A stretch of DNA of 64,000 nucleotides, from contig CAUEEP010000577.1 of the NCBI GenBank assembly GCA_958450365.1, positions 53,521 to 117,520 of the forward strand, given 5' to 3'. This document shows, in pieces, positions 28,061-41,150 of the stretch. The first letter of the stretch is position 1, and every line of letters starts with the position of its first letter. The position numbers were made by a program, and so were the translations under genes. Below the pieces are notes generated by a model. That model saw only the letters and a list, made by a program, of their open reading frames with translations. It ran no database searches and was not told where the DNA came from. The DNA comes from Mesorhabditis belari (lineage: Eukaryota > Nematoda > Chromadorea > Rhabditida > Rhabditidae).

Positions 28061-29439
28061 CCGGATGCTCGCCAGGAATCAAGAAATTTCGGTTTTTGTC
28101 GCAAAAAAAAAACTGATGAAATTGAGAGAATTCCTGGAGAGAGCCATTTGTCGCCCACCTGGCTCCCCAATGAGGTGCTGACAGTAAATTTGCGGTGATT
28201 TTGATGGGTTTCCCCAAACTGGATGTCACCAAGGAAAGTTGGAGTCAGACAATGTTACAGTACTATTGTATAACTGTAGCTAGTACCGTACTGTACTATG
28301 AATTATTCATTAGCTTAAAAAAAAATCACAGTTTTGATTTAGAAAATCGTTTTCGGTATTGCATGCGCTCCAGCTTGAGGGATAAACAAAATAAAAGAAT
28401 AATTCAAGCCATTTGGATCTTTTAATCTTCCTGCATTAAAACCAAAAATCTGATTTTTCGCAAACTTTTCAAAAACCCAATCAGATTTCTTTTTATTATC
28501 GCATGCGTTCCAGATTTGTCGGTGCGCTTAAAAGAAACCCTTTTTTGCTGCAATGAAAGCAGACTTTTTAAGGAGAGATCGAATCTCGGAGTTCGAGCTG
28601 TGAATAGCTTTGAGATTTTGCTTTTTACGAGAAAGATTCTGCAGAGAAGATTTGAAGTGCTTAATGGGCTTAAATTTATGGGGATGAGTTCTAGGGTGAC
28701 GGGGCTGACTGAAGGAAGAGGTGGAGGGTGGGATGGAGGCAAGAGGACAGACATGACTAAGCACGTCTAGCACTGAAAACTTAAAAACCGATAATTTATT
28801 TATTTTTATTGATTTATTAGCTACGATGTGCTCCAGCTTGCACTTTGATAAAAGCATTTTTTCGGTATCGACAAAATTCAATAAACTTTCTCTATCGAAT
28901 TCAATTCTTGAATGACTAAAAATCTAGTACTTTCAAATCTTTGACTTTTTTGCTATAGACAACTACTGTGCACTCCAGCTAACACTGTAATTCGTTTCTC
29001 AAGCAGATTAGACGAATACAGGTGCCACTTGTCACCCATTCTCATTTTGTTCAAAAGCGACCCAACTAATTCCTCTAGAGCCTCAAGTGGGCTCGAAAAA
29101 CGCGGCATCGGCATACGGGTAAGCGAAAAAAAGAGAAAAATTGACGGTTTGTGGGCACTTGACACAGTTTCTGGCTCATCTCTTTGTCTTCGCACCCTTC
29201 TTAAAGGCGTCGAGGTTGCGCAACCGGTGGCCCCTTTGATTACTCAAAATGGCTTAAAAATGAGCAAAAATGAGCAAAAAAATAAGTAATTTGTCGAATC
29301 TGGAACGCACTAGAGTGAAATAGAGTGAAATCTTTTGTAAAAAAATCTTTTAAAAAAAAAAAATTTTCCAAATTTAAATTTCATTTGATAGCTGTAAATT
29401 CTTTAAAAATTTGCATTTAAGATTTATGCATATTTAAGC

Positions 29440-29842
29440 TCTGGGCATCTAAGCTGTCACCCATAATAGCTGAATTTCGAAAAAGTTTCCTGATACAAGC
29501 AAGGAGAAGTGGTGTAAATGATCCATTCTCAAAACTCTATACCCCATAGTCAGATATTTGCCGATTAACTCCCGATTAACGATTTGGGCATCTAAGCTGT
29601 CACCCATAATAGCTAAATTTCGAAAAAGTTTCCTGAAACAAGCAACGAGAAGCAGAAAAACGATCTATTCTCAAAATGATATCTCATAGTTGAAAATCTG
29701 CCGATAAACCCTCGGTTAAAGATTTGGGCATCTAAGTTGCCACCCATAATAGCTGAATTTTGAAAAAGTTTCCTGATACAAGCAACGAGAAGCAGGGAAA
29801 TGATCCATTCTCAAAATGCTATCTCATAGTTGAATTTTTATG
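29440..29842 (+). repeat. Tandem array of about 141-bp units (GGGCATCTAAG type)
   Basis: GGGCATCTAAG followed by CACCCATAATAGCT starts units at 29443, 29586 and 29726. The same family recurs at 34541-34915. TGGGCATCT is itself close to the lattice motif. Confidence 0.85.
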
Positions 29843-29988
29843 CAAATGAAATTCAATGCAAATTTCTTGCACATTTATTTCTTGTGCCATCCAGAACACC
29901 GAAATCTGATTTGAGAATTCAAGGTTTTCAATGAAATTCTTGGATTTTGGCCTCATTCCCATTTTGGATTGATGATGCCTATATAGAT

Positions 29989-30360
29989 TAGATGACCGGG
30001 TCACATTTCATCAAACCTCAACCCTAAACCACCCGAATCGCTTCAGTGCGCTCCAGAATGCTCATCCAGTGAAAGAAAACCGAATTCGGCTATGGATTTC
30101 ATGTTTTTAGACGCTCAACTCTTGCTTCACTTTGGGACTGGTTGATTTTCTACGGAATTTCCTATAATGCTAACAATTTTTTTTTGCTAAATGGCTTTTC
30201 TGGAGTGCAAAAGGCTGAGTGAGTGATGAAAATGAAAACAATTTTGAACTTTGACACTCAACTTTTCACTGAAGCTAAGGACTGCCTTTCTCAACGGATT
30301 CAGCTCTTCCCCAGAATCAAGCCGCCAAATTTTCTTTGATGGGTCTCAGGAAAGCTTTTT
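29989..30360 (+). repeat. Segmental duplication, copy 2 (partner 25187-25570)
   Basis: Direct copy of the 25.2-25.6 kb segment. A shorter duplication, GTGCCATCCAGAACACCGAA to TGATGATGCCTATATA, brackets it at 29884-29985 and 30371-30473. Confidence 0.9.
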
Positions 30361-31049
30361 TTTGTTTCTTGTGCCATCCAGAACACCGAAATCTGATTTG
30401 AGAATTCTGGGTTTTCCATGAAATCTGAGAATTTTGGCCTCATTCCCATTTTGGATTGATGATGCCTATATAAACCAATAAAATCCACATTTGAGGAGGA
30501 GAAAAGAGAAGGGTGCTTTCCAGAAAAAGAGGAAAAGACAAAAAAAAACCACAAAAACATTTAGCCTTTGTGTTTTTTTTTCTTTCTCGATTCTTTCTCA
30601 AGGAAGGTGGTCGTAAATTCTTTAGCACTTTTTTTCGCTCGCTGTTCCTCCTCTACGATCTTCTAGGTTTGTTTTCACTTTAGGAAACGAGCGGTGGCTT
30701 GTTTTCTGGCTAATCCGGTGGCTTTTTTTCTGGCTTACCTCCTATTTTTCACACCAATTCCGATTCTAATCTAGTTCAATGAAAAGGAAATGCTTGAGAT
30801 TTGAATTAATAGAGAAAAAAAAGAAGCTAACCAAGGAAAGGCACCAGGTCAAAGTGATCTTTTCATACGAAAGTCACGAGGCTTTTTTAGAATCGACTAT
30901 GCTGATTCTGAATATGTTTTTACTTTTTTCAAAGAACCTCTATAACGCGAGTTATTTGGTATTAAAATTTAAGCCGATTTTCGCTTTTAATTTTAATTTT
31001 TTTCTTCCACAAAAAGGAAGCTAGTGGCGCAGTGGATAGTGAAAACTAT

Positions 31050-32180
31050 TGCCTATTTCAGGAAACTAATTCAATTGTCAACTTAGTGTCTCAATTTTCA
31101 ATCAAAACTTCAAGAAATCCAGATCGAAGATATCTTTATGAAATTGCTTAAGAAAGTTGAAAAATCGGCTCTAATACGGTCCAATCCAGTTTTCGAAGAA
31201 TTGCCTTCAACTTCTAGACCAGTTTCCCTAGACCAGAAAGAAAGGAATCTTTCTCTTTCAATACCTGTTCAGTTCTAAAAGTTCAAGAAGTCAAAGGCCA
31301 AAGATAAAGCCAAAGATAAAGATAGAGCAGCAACTCTTCAAGATCAACATACCCTGCACATAGAGATGAGCAGATGAGCTTGTTTTTGTCAAAGTCGGCA
31401 ATTCATCATTTGGAAGGCGGGGGGAAGAGAGGAGGAGAGGTAACAAAATTAGTGCCAAGAAAATGTGACCATTTTCGATTTTTCATCATCGCATACGTTA
31501 CTGTGACATCCAGATCGAAGATTTCTTCATGAAATTGATTATGAAAGTTGAAAAATCGGCTGTAATAACGCCCAATCCAGTTTTCGAAGAATTACCTTCA
31601 ACTTCTAGACCAGTTTCCCTAGACCAGAAAGAAAGGAATCTTTCTCAAGAAGTTCAAGAAGTCAAAGGCCAAAGATAAAGATTCAAGGAGCAGCAACTCT
31701 TCAAGATCAACATACCCTTCACAACAAATTCCTTTTCTAAGAGACGCCTATTTCAGAAAACTAATTCAATTGTCAACTTAGTGACTCAATTTTCAATCAA
31801 AGCTTCAAGAAAACTCAAGAAAACTATTCTACTCAAAACAAAAGAATCCTATTTATGTTTCACCTTTTGTCTATTAATCATTCAACATCACTTACCCATT
31901 CCTGGGCTTTTTATTGTTCTCAATGAATCAAACCCGTTAATTTTTTCTTTCCCGAGAATTTACCACAAAAAAAGACTCAATCGAGGTTTTTAGAATCATG
32001 ACCTTTCTCTTTCGAACCCTATTCAGCTCTAAAATCTAGCTGGGATTCGAGTATTTTGGTAGATTTGGTAGCCCAGGGTTATCTAGAGTCGCTCTAGGTC
32101 GTGCTAAGACGAACAGCAAAAGCCAGACTCAATTTCAATCACTAAACAACCAAAGCACTCATTGTTCGAACGTTTTTTAA
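31050..32180 (-). repeat. Right arm of a large inverted duplication
   Basis: Reverse-complement copy of 27040-28060. About 300 bp (TTCAATTGTCAACTTAG to CAACATACCC) is present twice within the arm, the copy at 31070-31350 being more diverged. Arms and spacer together span about 5.1 kb. Confidence 0.9.
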
Positions 32181-33006
32181 CAAAGCTAGTTTCGAAGTTT
32201 CAGAGTTTCTAGATAGTTTTTGTTAAAATAAAAAGAAAAATGGCCTTTACATAAGAAATAAATGCAGATTCTTATCTGAAATGGAGAAAATGGAAAAATT
32301 GAAGAAAAATTGAAATCAACAAGCCCGATGCTGGCCAGGATTTGCAAAAAATTTCGATTTGATTTGAAAGAGTTTACTGCATTTGATTTGAGGCCTCAGA
32401 GTCTTCGTGAAAATCGTTTTTCGCGCCACTATCAACTCCGCTCAACGCTTTGTGTGGGATCTGATTTCAGAAATTGTCGATCTGGAACACACAAAAGAGG
32501 GTTTTGAGTAAAGTTGGGAAAGGCTGGCGAGGCTGGAGATCAGTCAAGGTCAAAACCCCAACTCTGACACTCAACTCTGAGACAAAGAAATCCTTTATGA
32601 GGGAACATAGATCGGCTGAACATCAAATAAGTGCAATCAGAGAGATTTGAGATTGTCTGAGATCATCTCTCTGAGAGAGAGAGAGCAATGAATCATATCG
32701 GGTTACCCCCTTTCACCCTTGTGTCATTGTACAACTCTGACCAAGGGCTGATAGGGCTAATAATAGCTGAATTTCTAGGAAGTTTTTAATTTTTTCTAAA
32801 TCCTGGATGTCATCGATGATCTAGACTGGGCTAAAGATCTGGAATTGATCTAAAAAATTGATACATCTGCAATGACATTGTCAAATTGGTTAAGAATTTA
32901 AAAATTCGCTTAGATTTTTAATTTTCCACAAATCCTGGAAGGAATTAAAGCTTTTTAAGAGCTTAAAAGTTAAATTTAAACTAGTTAACAACTACTAGTT
33001 AAACTA

Positions 33007-33526
33007 TTGGGTTGGGGAGAATGACTCGGCGCCAAACTTTAAAGGGACTTTTTGCACACATAAAGCCTTCTTTAAATATACCTTTGGTTTCATCAAAAGG
33101 ATCCACTATTTCTCTACAAAATCACTTTTGAGAGATTCCACAAAGCTTTTCTTTCGTCGAGTTTATGAACTTCGAAACGCAGCTGGTTAAAATGGCAAAG
33201 AGTCCGACTCATCATTTGAACAGTTTCTTTCACATAAACCTTCTTTGGTGTTTATATAAAAAAGATAGAGCACATTCAATTACATAAGTTGCCAAATTTG
33301 CAGGAAGATCCCACGAATGGTTTTTTCTAGATCACAGTTTGTAGTTTTTGTGAAAAAATGGCTTTTTCTTGAGCGGAGGCGCTGTTTGAATTTTCTTTTA
33401 AATGTGATTTTGTAGAGAATTAGTTAACCATTCTACTCATATCAAACGCATATTATTTGACGAAGTCGAATTGAAGTTTTAGACATTTTTTTGATTTTCG
33501 GCGCCGAGTCATAGTCCCCAACCCAA
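33007..33526. mobile_element. Non-autonomous mariner-like TIR element (about 520 bp)
   Basis: TTGGGTTGGGGAGAATGACT at the left end and its inverted counterpart (TGACTCGGCGCC, CCCCAACCCAA) at the right end form TIRs of about 30 bp, flanked by TA on both sides as for Tc1/mariner target sites. I see no transposase reading frame inside. Confidence 0.75.
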
Positions 33527-34529
33527 TAGTTAAACTAATTTAAACTAACAACTACAAGTGACACCAAATTCCAAAGTCCATTAGTCTAAATTATCCCTGC
33601 ATGGGAATTTTTGTTCTTAGCTTTTTGTGTGAGTTCCAGGAAAGAGAAAAACTAATGGAACGGAAGTGGTTTGGCTGTGGGCTTGTCACAAAATCTCCAA
33701 AATCGAGGAGGAGCAAAGGAAAAAGACGACTCTGAGGCCCATGGTGGGCACTCGTGTCGTTTTTCGGCTTTTCGACAAAAAGGGTGCCCTTTTTGGGTGG
33801 CATGCTTGTTGAAGAGCTTCAAGAAAAGATGACTTAAGGGTAAACAAAAATTTTTCGATGTTTCGCTTTAGGGTAAACAAGTGAAGCAACAATGACGAGA
33901 AGCTGAAGTCAAAGAGAAAGAGGCATCTCTTTCTAGGCATCTAGGATTTCTGGGGATTTCTGGGATCACTATATGAATTCTATGCAGACGGGACAAAATG
34001 GGGACAATTTTGAAAACGTCATTATCAATGGAAACGGAGCGTCGCGTAGTTGTAGCGACGGAGCCGATTTTGATAAAGCTGTTCACGTAATAGTTCAAAC
34101 TGATATCCAACTAGAGTGCTGCAAAAATATTAGTTAGCATTTCTTTAGAGAATTTGATACAAATCGATCGAACAACGATTCGAGCCTGAAAATTAGCATT
34201 TAAGCACAAATAAAGTTAGAAAATGAAAGAAATCTTCAATCTGGAAGGCATTAAGTAAAAAGAGATCAAGATTTAGTACAAATTCTGAAAAATTGAGAAA
34301 TCGAGCAAAAGCGATTCAACCACAAGACACGAGAAGGCTAATGGGTGCCGTCATGGAGAGGAGAAAGCATTCTTTGACAGTGAAAGGGAGAAAAACATGC
34401 AAAAAGGAAAGAAATGAAGAGAAACGCGGTGAAAAATGGTGTCCACTTGAAGTAGGGGCGGGTGGTGGTCAAAGAGAAGGCCAAGAACATCATTTTTGAG
34501 TGCAGCGTGCCCCATCATGTACTCCGGTG

Positions 34530-34915
34530 ATTAACGATTTGGGCATCTAAGCTGTCACCCATAATAGCTAAATTTCGAAAAAGTTTCCTGAAACAAGCAA
34601 CGAGAAGCAGAAAAACGATCTATTCTCAAAATGATATCTCATAGTTGAAAATCTGCCGATAAACCCTCGGTTAACGATTTGGGCATCTAAGTTGCCACCC
34701 ATAATAGCTGAATTTTGAAAAAGTTTTCTGATACAAGCAAGGAGAAGCAGGGAAATGATCCATTCTCAAAACTCTATACCCCATAGTCAGATATTTGCCG
34801 ATTAACTCCCGATTAATGATCTGGGCATCTAAGTTGCCACCCATAATAGCTGAATTTTGAAAAAGTTTCCTGATACAAGCAACGAGAAGCAGAAAAACGA
34901 TCCATTCTCAATCTC
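34530..34915 (+). repeat. Second tandem array of the GGGCATCTAAG family
   Basis: Units start at 34541, 34681 and 34823 (140 and 142 bp). It is nearly identical to 29440-29842, but unit order and variants are shuffled, suggesting exchange between arrays 5 kb apart. Confidence 0.85.
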
Positions 34916-35454
34916 GAAAAAAAGAAGGAATCGAGGACAAGAATTCCCTCAAAACACCGATCCCATTCTCATTCCCGTCTCATTCAATTTTCATTGCTCT
35001 CTCCTGATGTTCTCCTGTTGATTAATCACCTCCAATATGTTGGATGTAAAGAAGAAAAGGAAATTCTTGGGGTTCTTGGCAAAAACTGAAAGTGAAAACA
35101 AAAAAAAAACTGTTTCTTGGAAAAATGGTTGCTTAACTTTTTTGTTTTGAATTCTTTGCTTTTCATTTAATCTTACATCTTTTACTTACATTTAATCCTA
35201 CACTAATCCTTCTCTTATTTTTCTTTCTTTTAAAACAAAGAAAACTTTGATAAGTTTGATAAGAAAACTTTTTTTTTAACTTTTTTTTAAACTTTTTTTT
35301 GAGAGGGAAAGCGTGATCGGGGGTTAAGGGAACTTTTTTTTAAACTCAAACTGTAACTGTGTAACTTCTAAACTGTAAAAGACAACAAAAAAAAACTCGC
35401 TAAAAATTCAAGTTTTTAGTTTTTTTAAATTAAAAAATTACAATTATAATGAAT

Positions 35455-35459
35455 GTAAA

Positions 35460-35522
<63 letters not shown>

Positions 35523-35876
35523 GAAGGAAGGAAGGAAGAAAGGAAGGAAGGAAAGAAGGAAGGAAGGAAGAAAGGAAGGAAGGAAGGAAGGAAAGAAGGA
35601 AGGAAGGAAGGAAGGAAAGAAGGAAGGAAGGAAGGAAGAAAGGAAGGAAGGAAGGAAGGAAAGAAGGAAGAAAGGAAGGAAGGAAAGAAGGAAGGAAGGA
35701 AGAAAGGAAGGAAGGAAAGAAGGAAGGAAGGAAGAAAGGAAGGAAGGAAGGAAGGAAAGAAGGAAGAAAGGAAGGAAGGAAAGAAGGAAAGAAGGAAGAA
35801 AGGAAGGAAGGAAAGAAGGAAGGAAGGAAGAAAGGAAGGAAGGAAGGAAGGAAGGAAGGAAGGAAGGAAGAAAGAT
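35455..35876 (+). repeat. (GAAA)n grading into (GAAG)n microsatellite
   Basis: Pure GAAA at the left changes abruptly to GAAG interspersed with GAAA. A smaller (GAAA)n lies at 36040-36092. Long Lys/Arg/Glu and Ser/Phe/Leu/Pro frames here are repeat artefacts. Confidence 0.95.
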
Positions 35877-37129
35877 TGAATGAATTGACTACTGGATATG
35901 GGGAAGAGATTGGGACGATCTCTCAACCAATAGATCTGTTTTAGTCAGGGACAAAATAGAACAAGACAAAAATTTAGTAAGTCTATGGTAAAATAACTAC
36001 AGTACCAAGTACCCACTAATTATTCAAATCAGCCAAGAAAAGAAAGAAAGAAAGAAAAGAAAGAAAAGAAAGAAAGAAAGAAAGAAAGAGAAAGAATTAC
36101 AAATCCTGGAACGCAAAGCTCAAATCGAATCGAGCTTTTTTTTTTCTTCTCCCTCAGAAATGCGTTTACGATAGAAGTAAACACTGAAAAGATTTGGGAA
36201 ATCGAAAAAAAAAAAGGAAATCTACTAGATTTGTTAAAATTTATGAATCAAAATGCGTTCCAGATTGGAAAAATCTCAAGTTTTAATGCCAGTTTTAAAC
36301 AAAAAAAAAAACGATAAACTACAAGCTACAAACCACAGAATTTCCTCAAATTCGATATTTTTGAATGAGTCTTAGAGTATTTTTGGATGTTTTGCCTTTT
36401 AGAATCGCTAGAAATGGGCACGAAGAAGTGAGGGTGGAAATGGGGCGTGTCGGAAACGAGAAACACCATTCATTTCTAAGTGAAGAGCGCGTGCGTGAAG
36501 AGAAATGAGATCTCGTCTAGGCTGTGGCTGGGCCGTCTGCTGAGCCTCAAGAATTGACTAGGCTGAGGCTTGGCGAGTATTCTGGATGTCAGGAAAGAAG
36601 TTGTAGGCGTTCGATTGGTCATTCAGTGAGTTTGAAATTTTGGATTAATTACCCAAGCTCTGTGTTAGAGGAATTTCGTTTTTCCCTTTTTGAAATCGAA
36701 TTTTAACGACTGAAATTTTCGTTGTGACTTCCAGGAAAGCAGGATTTTTTTTCGAAAGTCGTTTAAAATGCTTGCACACAAATTTCTATGCTTGAAAGCG
36801 TTTGGAAAGTAATTGAAAGTAAATATTGAAGAAATTTCGAGTTTATTAAAGTAAAAGAGGATCAAAATCATTTCTATGGATAGCAAAATGTGTTTCACTA
36901 GTTTTATTTACTAGTAAAGGGTCTAAATGAAGGACTCTAAAGGGTTGGGGTGCAACACTAGCCCACTTATGACTTGCTTCTCTCTCTCTAAAATGAAGAA
37001 AATTTGAGTGCGGGCGTGCTGGGTTAATCCATTATCTTCTTCATTTCAACGAAAGAAAATTACTCCCTTAAAACCAGATGCTATTCTCATATTGAGTTGT
37101 CTTAAAGTTGACAAATTGATATTGACAAA

Positions 37130-37436
37130 ATTGACATTGGGATTGAGATTGGGATTGAGATTGGGATTGGGATTGGGATTGGCATTGGGATTGGGATTGG
37201 GATTGGGATTGGGATTGGGATTGGCATTGGGATTGGGATTGGGATTGGGATTGGGATTGGGATTGGGATTGGCATTGGCATTGGCATTGGCATTGGCATT
37301 GGCATTGGCATTGACATTGACATTGGCATTGACATTGATATTGGCATTGGCATTGGCATTGACATTGGCATTGACATTGATATTGGCATTGGCATTGACA
37401 TTGATATTGGCATTGATATTGACGTTGACATTGAAG
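37130..37436 (+). repeat. Hexamer array (GGGATT, GGCATT, GACATT)
   Basis: About fifty hexamers arranged in blocks: GGGATT at the left, GGCATT in the middle, GACATT/GATATT at the right. It is not the TTAGGC telomere unit. Confidence 0.9.
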
Positions 37437-37529
37437 TTGAAAATTATGTTTTTTGACTTTCTGCTCGCTAAAACGTGGACAATCTACGTGACGTACGGAC
37501 AATCTCGGGCGTGTTTTTAGTTTTACATT

Positions 37530-37990
37530 CTTAGGGAGGATTATTAAAGTTAAAACAAAGCAAAAAAAACCGCATTTTGGGCGTGTCCCGGATTCGCCCA
37601 TTTAACCAAAAAGGCATCAAGTCTTCGCAGAGTTGATCAATTTTTATTTTTTTGGTATCAAAATGATCTTTGCGCACGTCCACACAAAAGTTATCGGTTT
37701 TGAGGGCGCAATCTTTCGACCACGCTGAGAACGAGCCACCGAAAGTTGGTCGCGGCGAGCGAGTTGATTGTAAAAGGTGCGGTTTTTTCGATAAAAGGCC
37801 TTTTTAAAAAAATCGAGTCAGACGGATTTCGATAACTTCTTCACCATTCGATTCAGCACAATTTTCTGCGCCAAATGAATATTCAAACATGAAATTCTGA
37901 TAGAGAACGTTTTTTTGCGTTGTGCAAAAAATTGGGTCACTAATCCGGAGGCAATTTTTCTTGTTGCCTTCGCGCGGATGTGCCCCTCCC
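37530..37990 (-). other. Possible coding relic, unrecognised
   Basis: On the minus strand this GC-richer segment has long open stretches in overlapping frames: about 37985-37800 (contains NFMFEYSFGAENCAESNGEE) and about 37790-37645 (contains DQLSVARSQRGRKI). The two would join if a run of seven Ts (plus strand A, 37806-37812) were one base shorter. I recognise no family and see no clear splice sites. A 30-bp word with GGTCACTAATCCGGAGGC is repeated at 40125. It could be a decayed gene or element fragment, or chance. Confidence 0.2.
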
Positions 37991-38689
37991 GCCTTTAATA
38001 AGCTTAATAGCAAAAGTTTAATAGCAAAAGCTTATTAAACAAAAGCTTATTAAACAAAAGTTAATTAAACCCTTTCTTTCACAAAATAATCACATAAAAA
38101 GCAAAAAGGCTCTCTTGATTTCGGAAAATTCACATTTCTAATCAAACAAACCTTTTTAAAAGCATCTACAATTGTTATTTAACTCTAAATTTGATTTAGA
38201 TTTTAAAATTGGTCAATCTGGAATGCACACTATGTAAAAGGATTCAAAGATTCAAAATTTCCGAGATCTGATCATTTACACGATTTGAAATATGATGAAA
38301 TTTCGGTTTAACCTTTAATTATTTCTTTTTTTGTAGTCAATAGCATTTATGACTCACGAATTTGGTCATTTCATCGAGAAATTTCAGAAAAACATTGGAT
38401 ATTCAAAGAAAGAGAAAACAAAAGAAAAGTGATGAAACAAATCCGGGCGAGATTTTTGCGAAAAAATCCAAATTCAGACCAAAATATGCAAATTACTCGT
38501 AAACAATATGAAATTAATGAAATTGTTTGAAGGACTTTTAGAGTGTGCTCCAGATAGACCAAATAAATGTACATTTTAAAGAGCATCTAGGCACCTAGAG
38601 CTGCCCTAGGTCCCTAGATGGCTGCTCTTCTGTAGAAGCTCAGTCCTGAAACAGCCATAACAAGAAAACTCTCTAAATTCAAAACAAAT

Positions 38690-39142
38690 TGCTACAAATT
38701 GCTACAAATTGCATCGTGAGCTCCAGATAGACCAAATAAATGTATATTTTAAACATGACTGCTCTAAGGACTTCTGTAGAAGCTCAGTCCTGAAACAAAC
38801 AAGAAAACTCTCTAAATTCAAAACAAATTGCTACAAATTGCTGCAAATTGCATCGTGAGCTCCAGATAGACCAAATAAATGTACATTTTAAACATGGCTG
38901 CTCTAAGGACTTCTGTAGAAGCTCAGTCCTAAAACTGTTCAGTCCATAACAAGAAAACTCTCTAAATTCAAAACAAATTGCTACAAATTGCGTAGTGAGC
39001 TCCAGATAGACCAAATAAATGTACATTTTAAAGATGGTTGCTCTAGGGACTTCTGTAGAAGCTCAGTCCTGGAACAGCCATAACAAGAAACTCTCTAAAT
39101 TCAAAACAAATTGCTGCAAATTGCATCGTGATCTCCAGAAAG
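38690..39142 (-). repeat. Tandem array of about 140-bp units with TGAGCTCCAG
   Basis: TGAGCTCCAGATAGACCAAA recurs at 38717, 38856 and 38997, with a variant at 39129 and an earlier relative at 38544. Units contain AAACAAATTGCTACAAATTG and CTTCTGTAGAAGCTCAGTCC. Confidence 0.9.
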
Positions 39143-40596
39143 CAAGAAATAAAAGAAAAAGCATCTGATCAGTATAGTGGTTTATCGAGAAAAACGCGGC
39201 AGTCCCGAATCTCGATGTCACTCGGGTCGGAGAATAAATTGCGTGACCAAGATTGAGCACCCTGTGGCTGTCAATTTAGTGGGGAAAAGAAACTGGGTGA
39301 GGAGAGAAGAGAACTTCTTGGATCAAGTGATTAGCCCCCGGCTGAGAGGGAAAGGAGCAACAGCTGGGAGTACTAGAGAAGGGTGTTCATGCATCGAACA
39401 TATTTCCAAGTTTAACCGCTTTCGTGTCGTGATAATTGTCGTGTGCCTTCCAGGACTCAAGGCTTTAAGCTCGCTTTTTATTTCTCAACTCTAGAAATTG
39501 GGTAATTAAACCAAAAAGATTAAACAGTTTGATTGACTCAAAAAGTTTTAAAAATCAAAGACTACTTTCCACTCCTGCACCTTTCGTGACATCCAGCTTA
39601 GCCAAAATCGATAAAAAATTTGACCAGTGATGTCTGGATAAAAAAGAAAGACCTCAATCTTTTTCAGAAGACCTCAATTTTTAGTTCAACAAGGGGTGTC
39701 TCATTGATAGACTACTAAACGCGATTTCCGGGGAGTTCACCGAGTCTAAAAGAGATTCTGAGCGAAAGTGACAGGCGGGCAAAACGCCGATCGACAGCTT
39801 TACACACCCCGAGGCTGGGAGAGAGCATATCTACAACTCTGAGAGGACCTGGAAAGAGGCCACTTTTTTTTTTTGGTAACACATGCTCTTTTGCATGTAA
39901 TTGAGTGTGCTGTGTGCCAATTTGCCCATTTAACCTCATTATGGTGATTTTGGTTTGGGATTTCGGTGAGAAATTGAGGTAAAGTGAGAACTAGTTAAAT
40001 TTAGCGGATGAAAATGCTTAATTTTGACTAAAGTTTTCAAATTCGAACGATCTGGGTGTCAGCACAAAAAAGTAGCGCAAAAATTTCGACAAATAGCTTG
40101 AATATGAAAATTTGGAGCTAATTGGGTCACTAATCCGGAGGCTATTTTTCTTGTTTTTTCTTGGAAACTTTAGAAAGATATTTTGATTTTTGGGCAATCT
40201 GGAGTGCACAAAAAAAATTCGAAAAGTTTCTGCATTGAAATTTACACTTTTTCGGTGTTGAACCATTTTTGATCTATTGGGTAATGCATTCATTACCCAA
40301 TAGCTTTACAGTACCAGAAATGAATAGTATTCTAAAGAAAGTCAAAGACTGCAATCTTTAGCTACAATTCAGAAATTTGAGCGCTTATTTACGCTTATTT
40401 ACTTAATGAGATAAGTCTGGCCTTCCTGTTTTAATTTGGATCAAATTTTCATGTTTCTACTCGAAATCTCGAAATCTTGAATTCATTGCATTACGCGCAC
40501 TCCATATATGACCATGATTTTGGCAAAAAGAAGAAAGAAATCGAGAAAAGAGCGGCTGTCAGATCGACTAAGGATTTTGCGGCGGTGATGCAAGGA

Positions 40597-41150
40597 AATT
40601 TGGGTCTTGTGCATCAAAATAAGGCAAAAGAAAAATAGAGAAAAGATGGGAATAAGAAATTTGGCATATCTGGGATACAAATAGAATTCCTAAATACAAA
40701 TTGAGCATTTTTCTTTGATTTATAAATTTTCAATATAATTCGATTCAGGACTGGTTGAAAATATTCAGTTAATGATTAGATTTTTAAAAATGAAACTGAT
40801 AGATCGACGAGCTGGATGGCAGTACAGTGATTGAAAAAAGAAAAAGAAAGATGAACTGAGATTTGCTTAAATTTGGAAATTTGGGTCTTGTGCATCAAAA
40901 TAAGGCAAAAGAAAAATAGAGAAAAGATGAGAATAAGAAATTTGGCGTATCTGGGATACAAATAGAATTCCTAAATACAAATTGAGCATTTTTCTTTGAT
41001 TTATAAATTTTCAATATAATTCGATTCAGGACTGGTTGAAAATATTCAGTTAATGATTAGATTTTTAAAAATGAAACTGATAGATCGACGAGCTGGATGG
41101 CAGTACAGTGATTGAGAAAAGAAAAAGAAAGATGAACTGAGATTTGCTGA
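40597..41150 (-). repeat. Tandem duplication, unit about 282 bp (two lattice steps)
   Basis: The block from AAATTTGGGTCTTGTGCATC to TGGATGGCAGTACAGTGATT is repeated, with motif-like words at 40669, 40812, 40951 and 41094, that is every 139-143 bp. Confidence 0.9.

Noticed and set aside
35444..35926. Long Lys/Arg/Glu and Ser/Phe/Leu/Pro frames
   Set aside because: A (GAAA/GAAG)n microsatellite read on both strands.
37130..37436. Telomere array
   Set aside because: The hexamers are GGGATT, GGCATT and GACATT, not TTAGGC.
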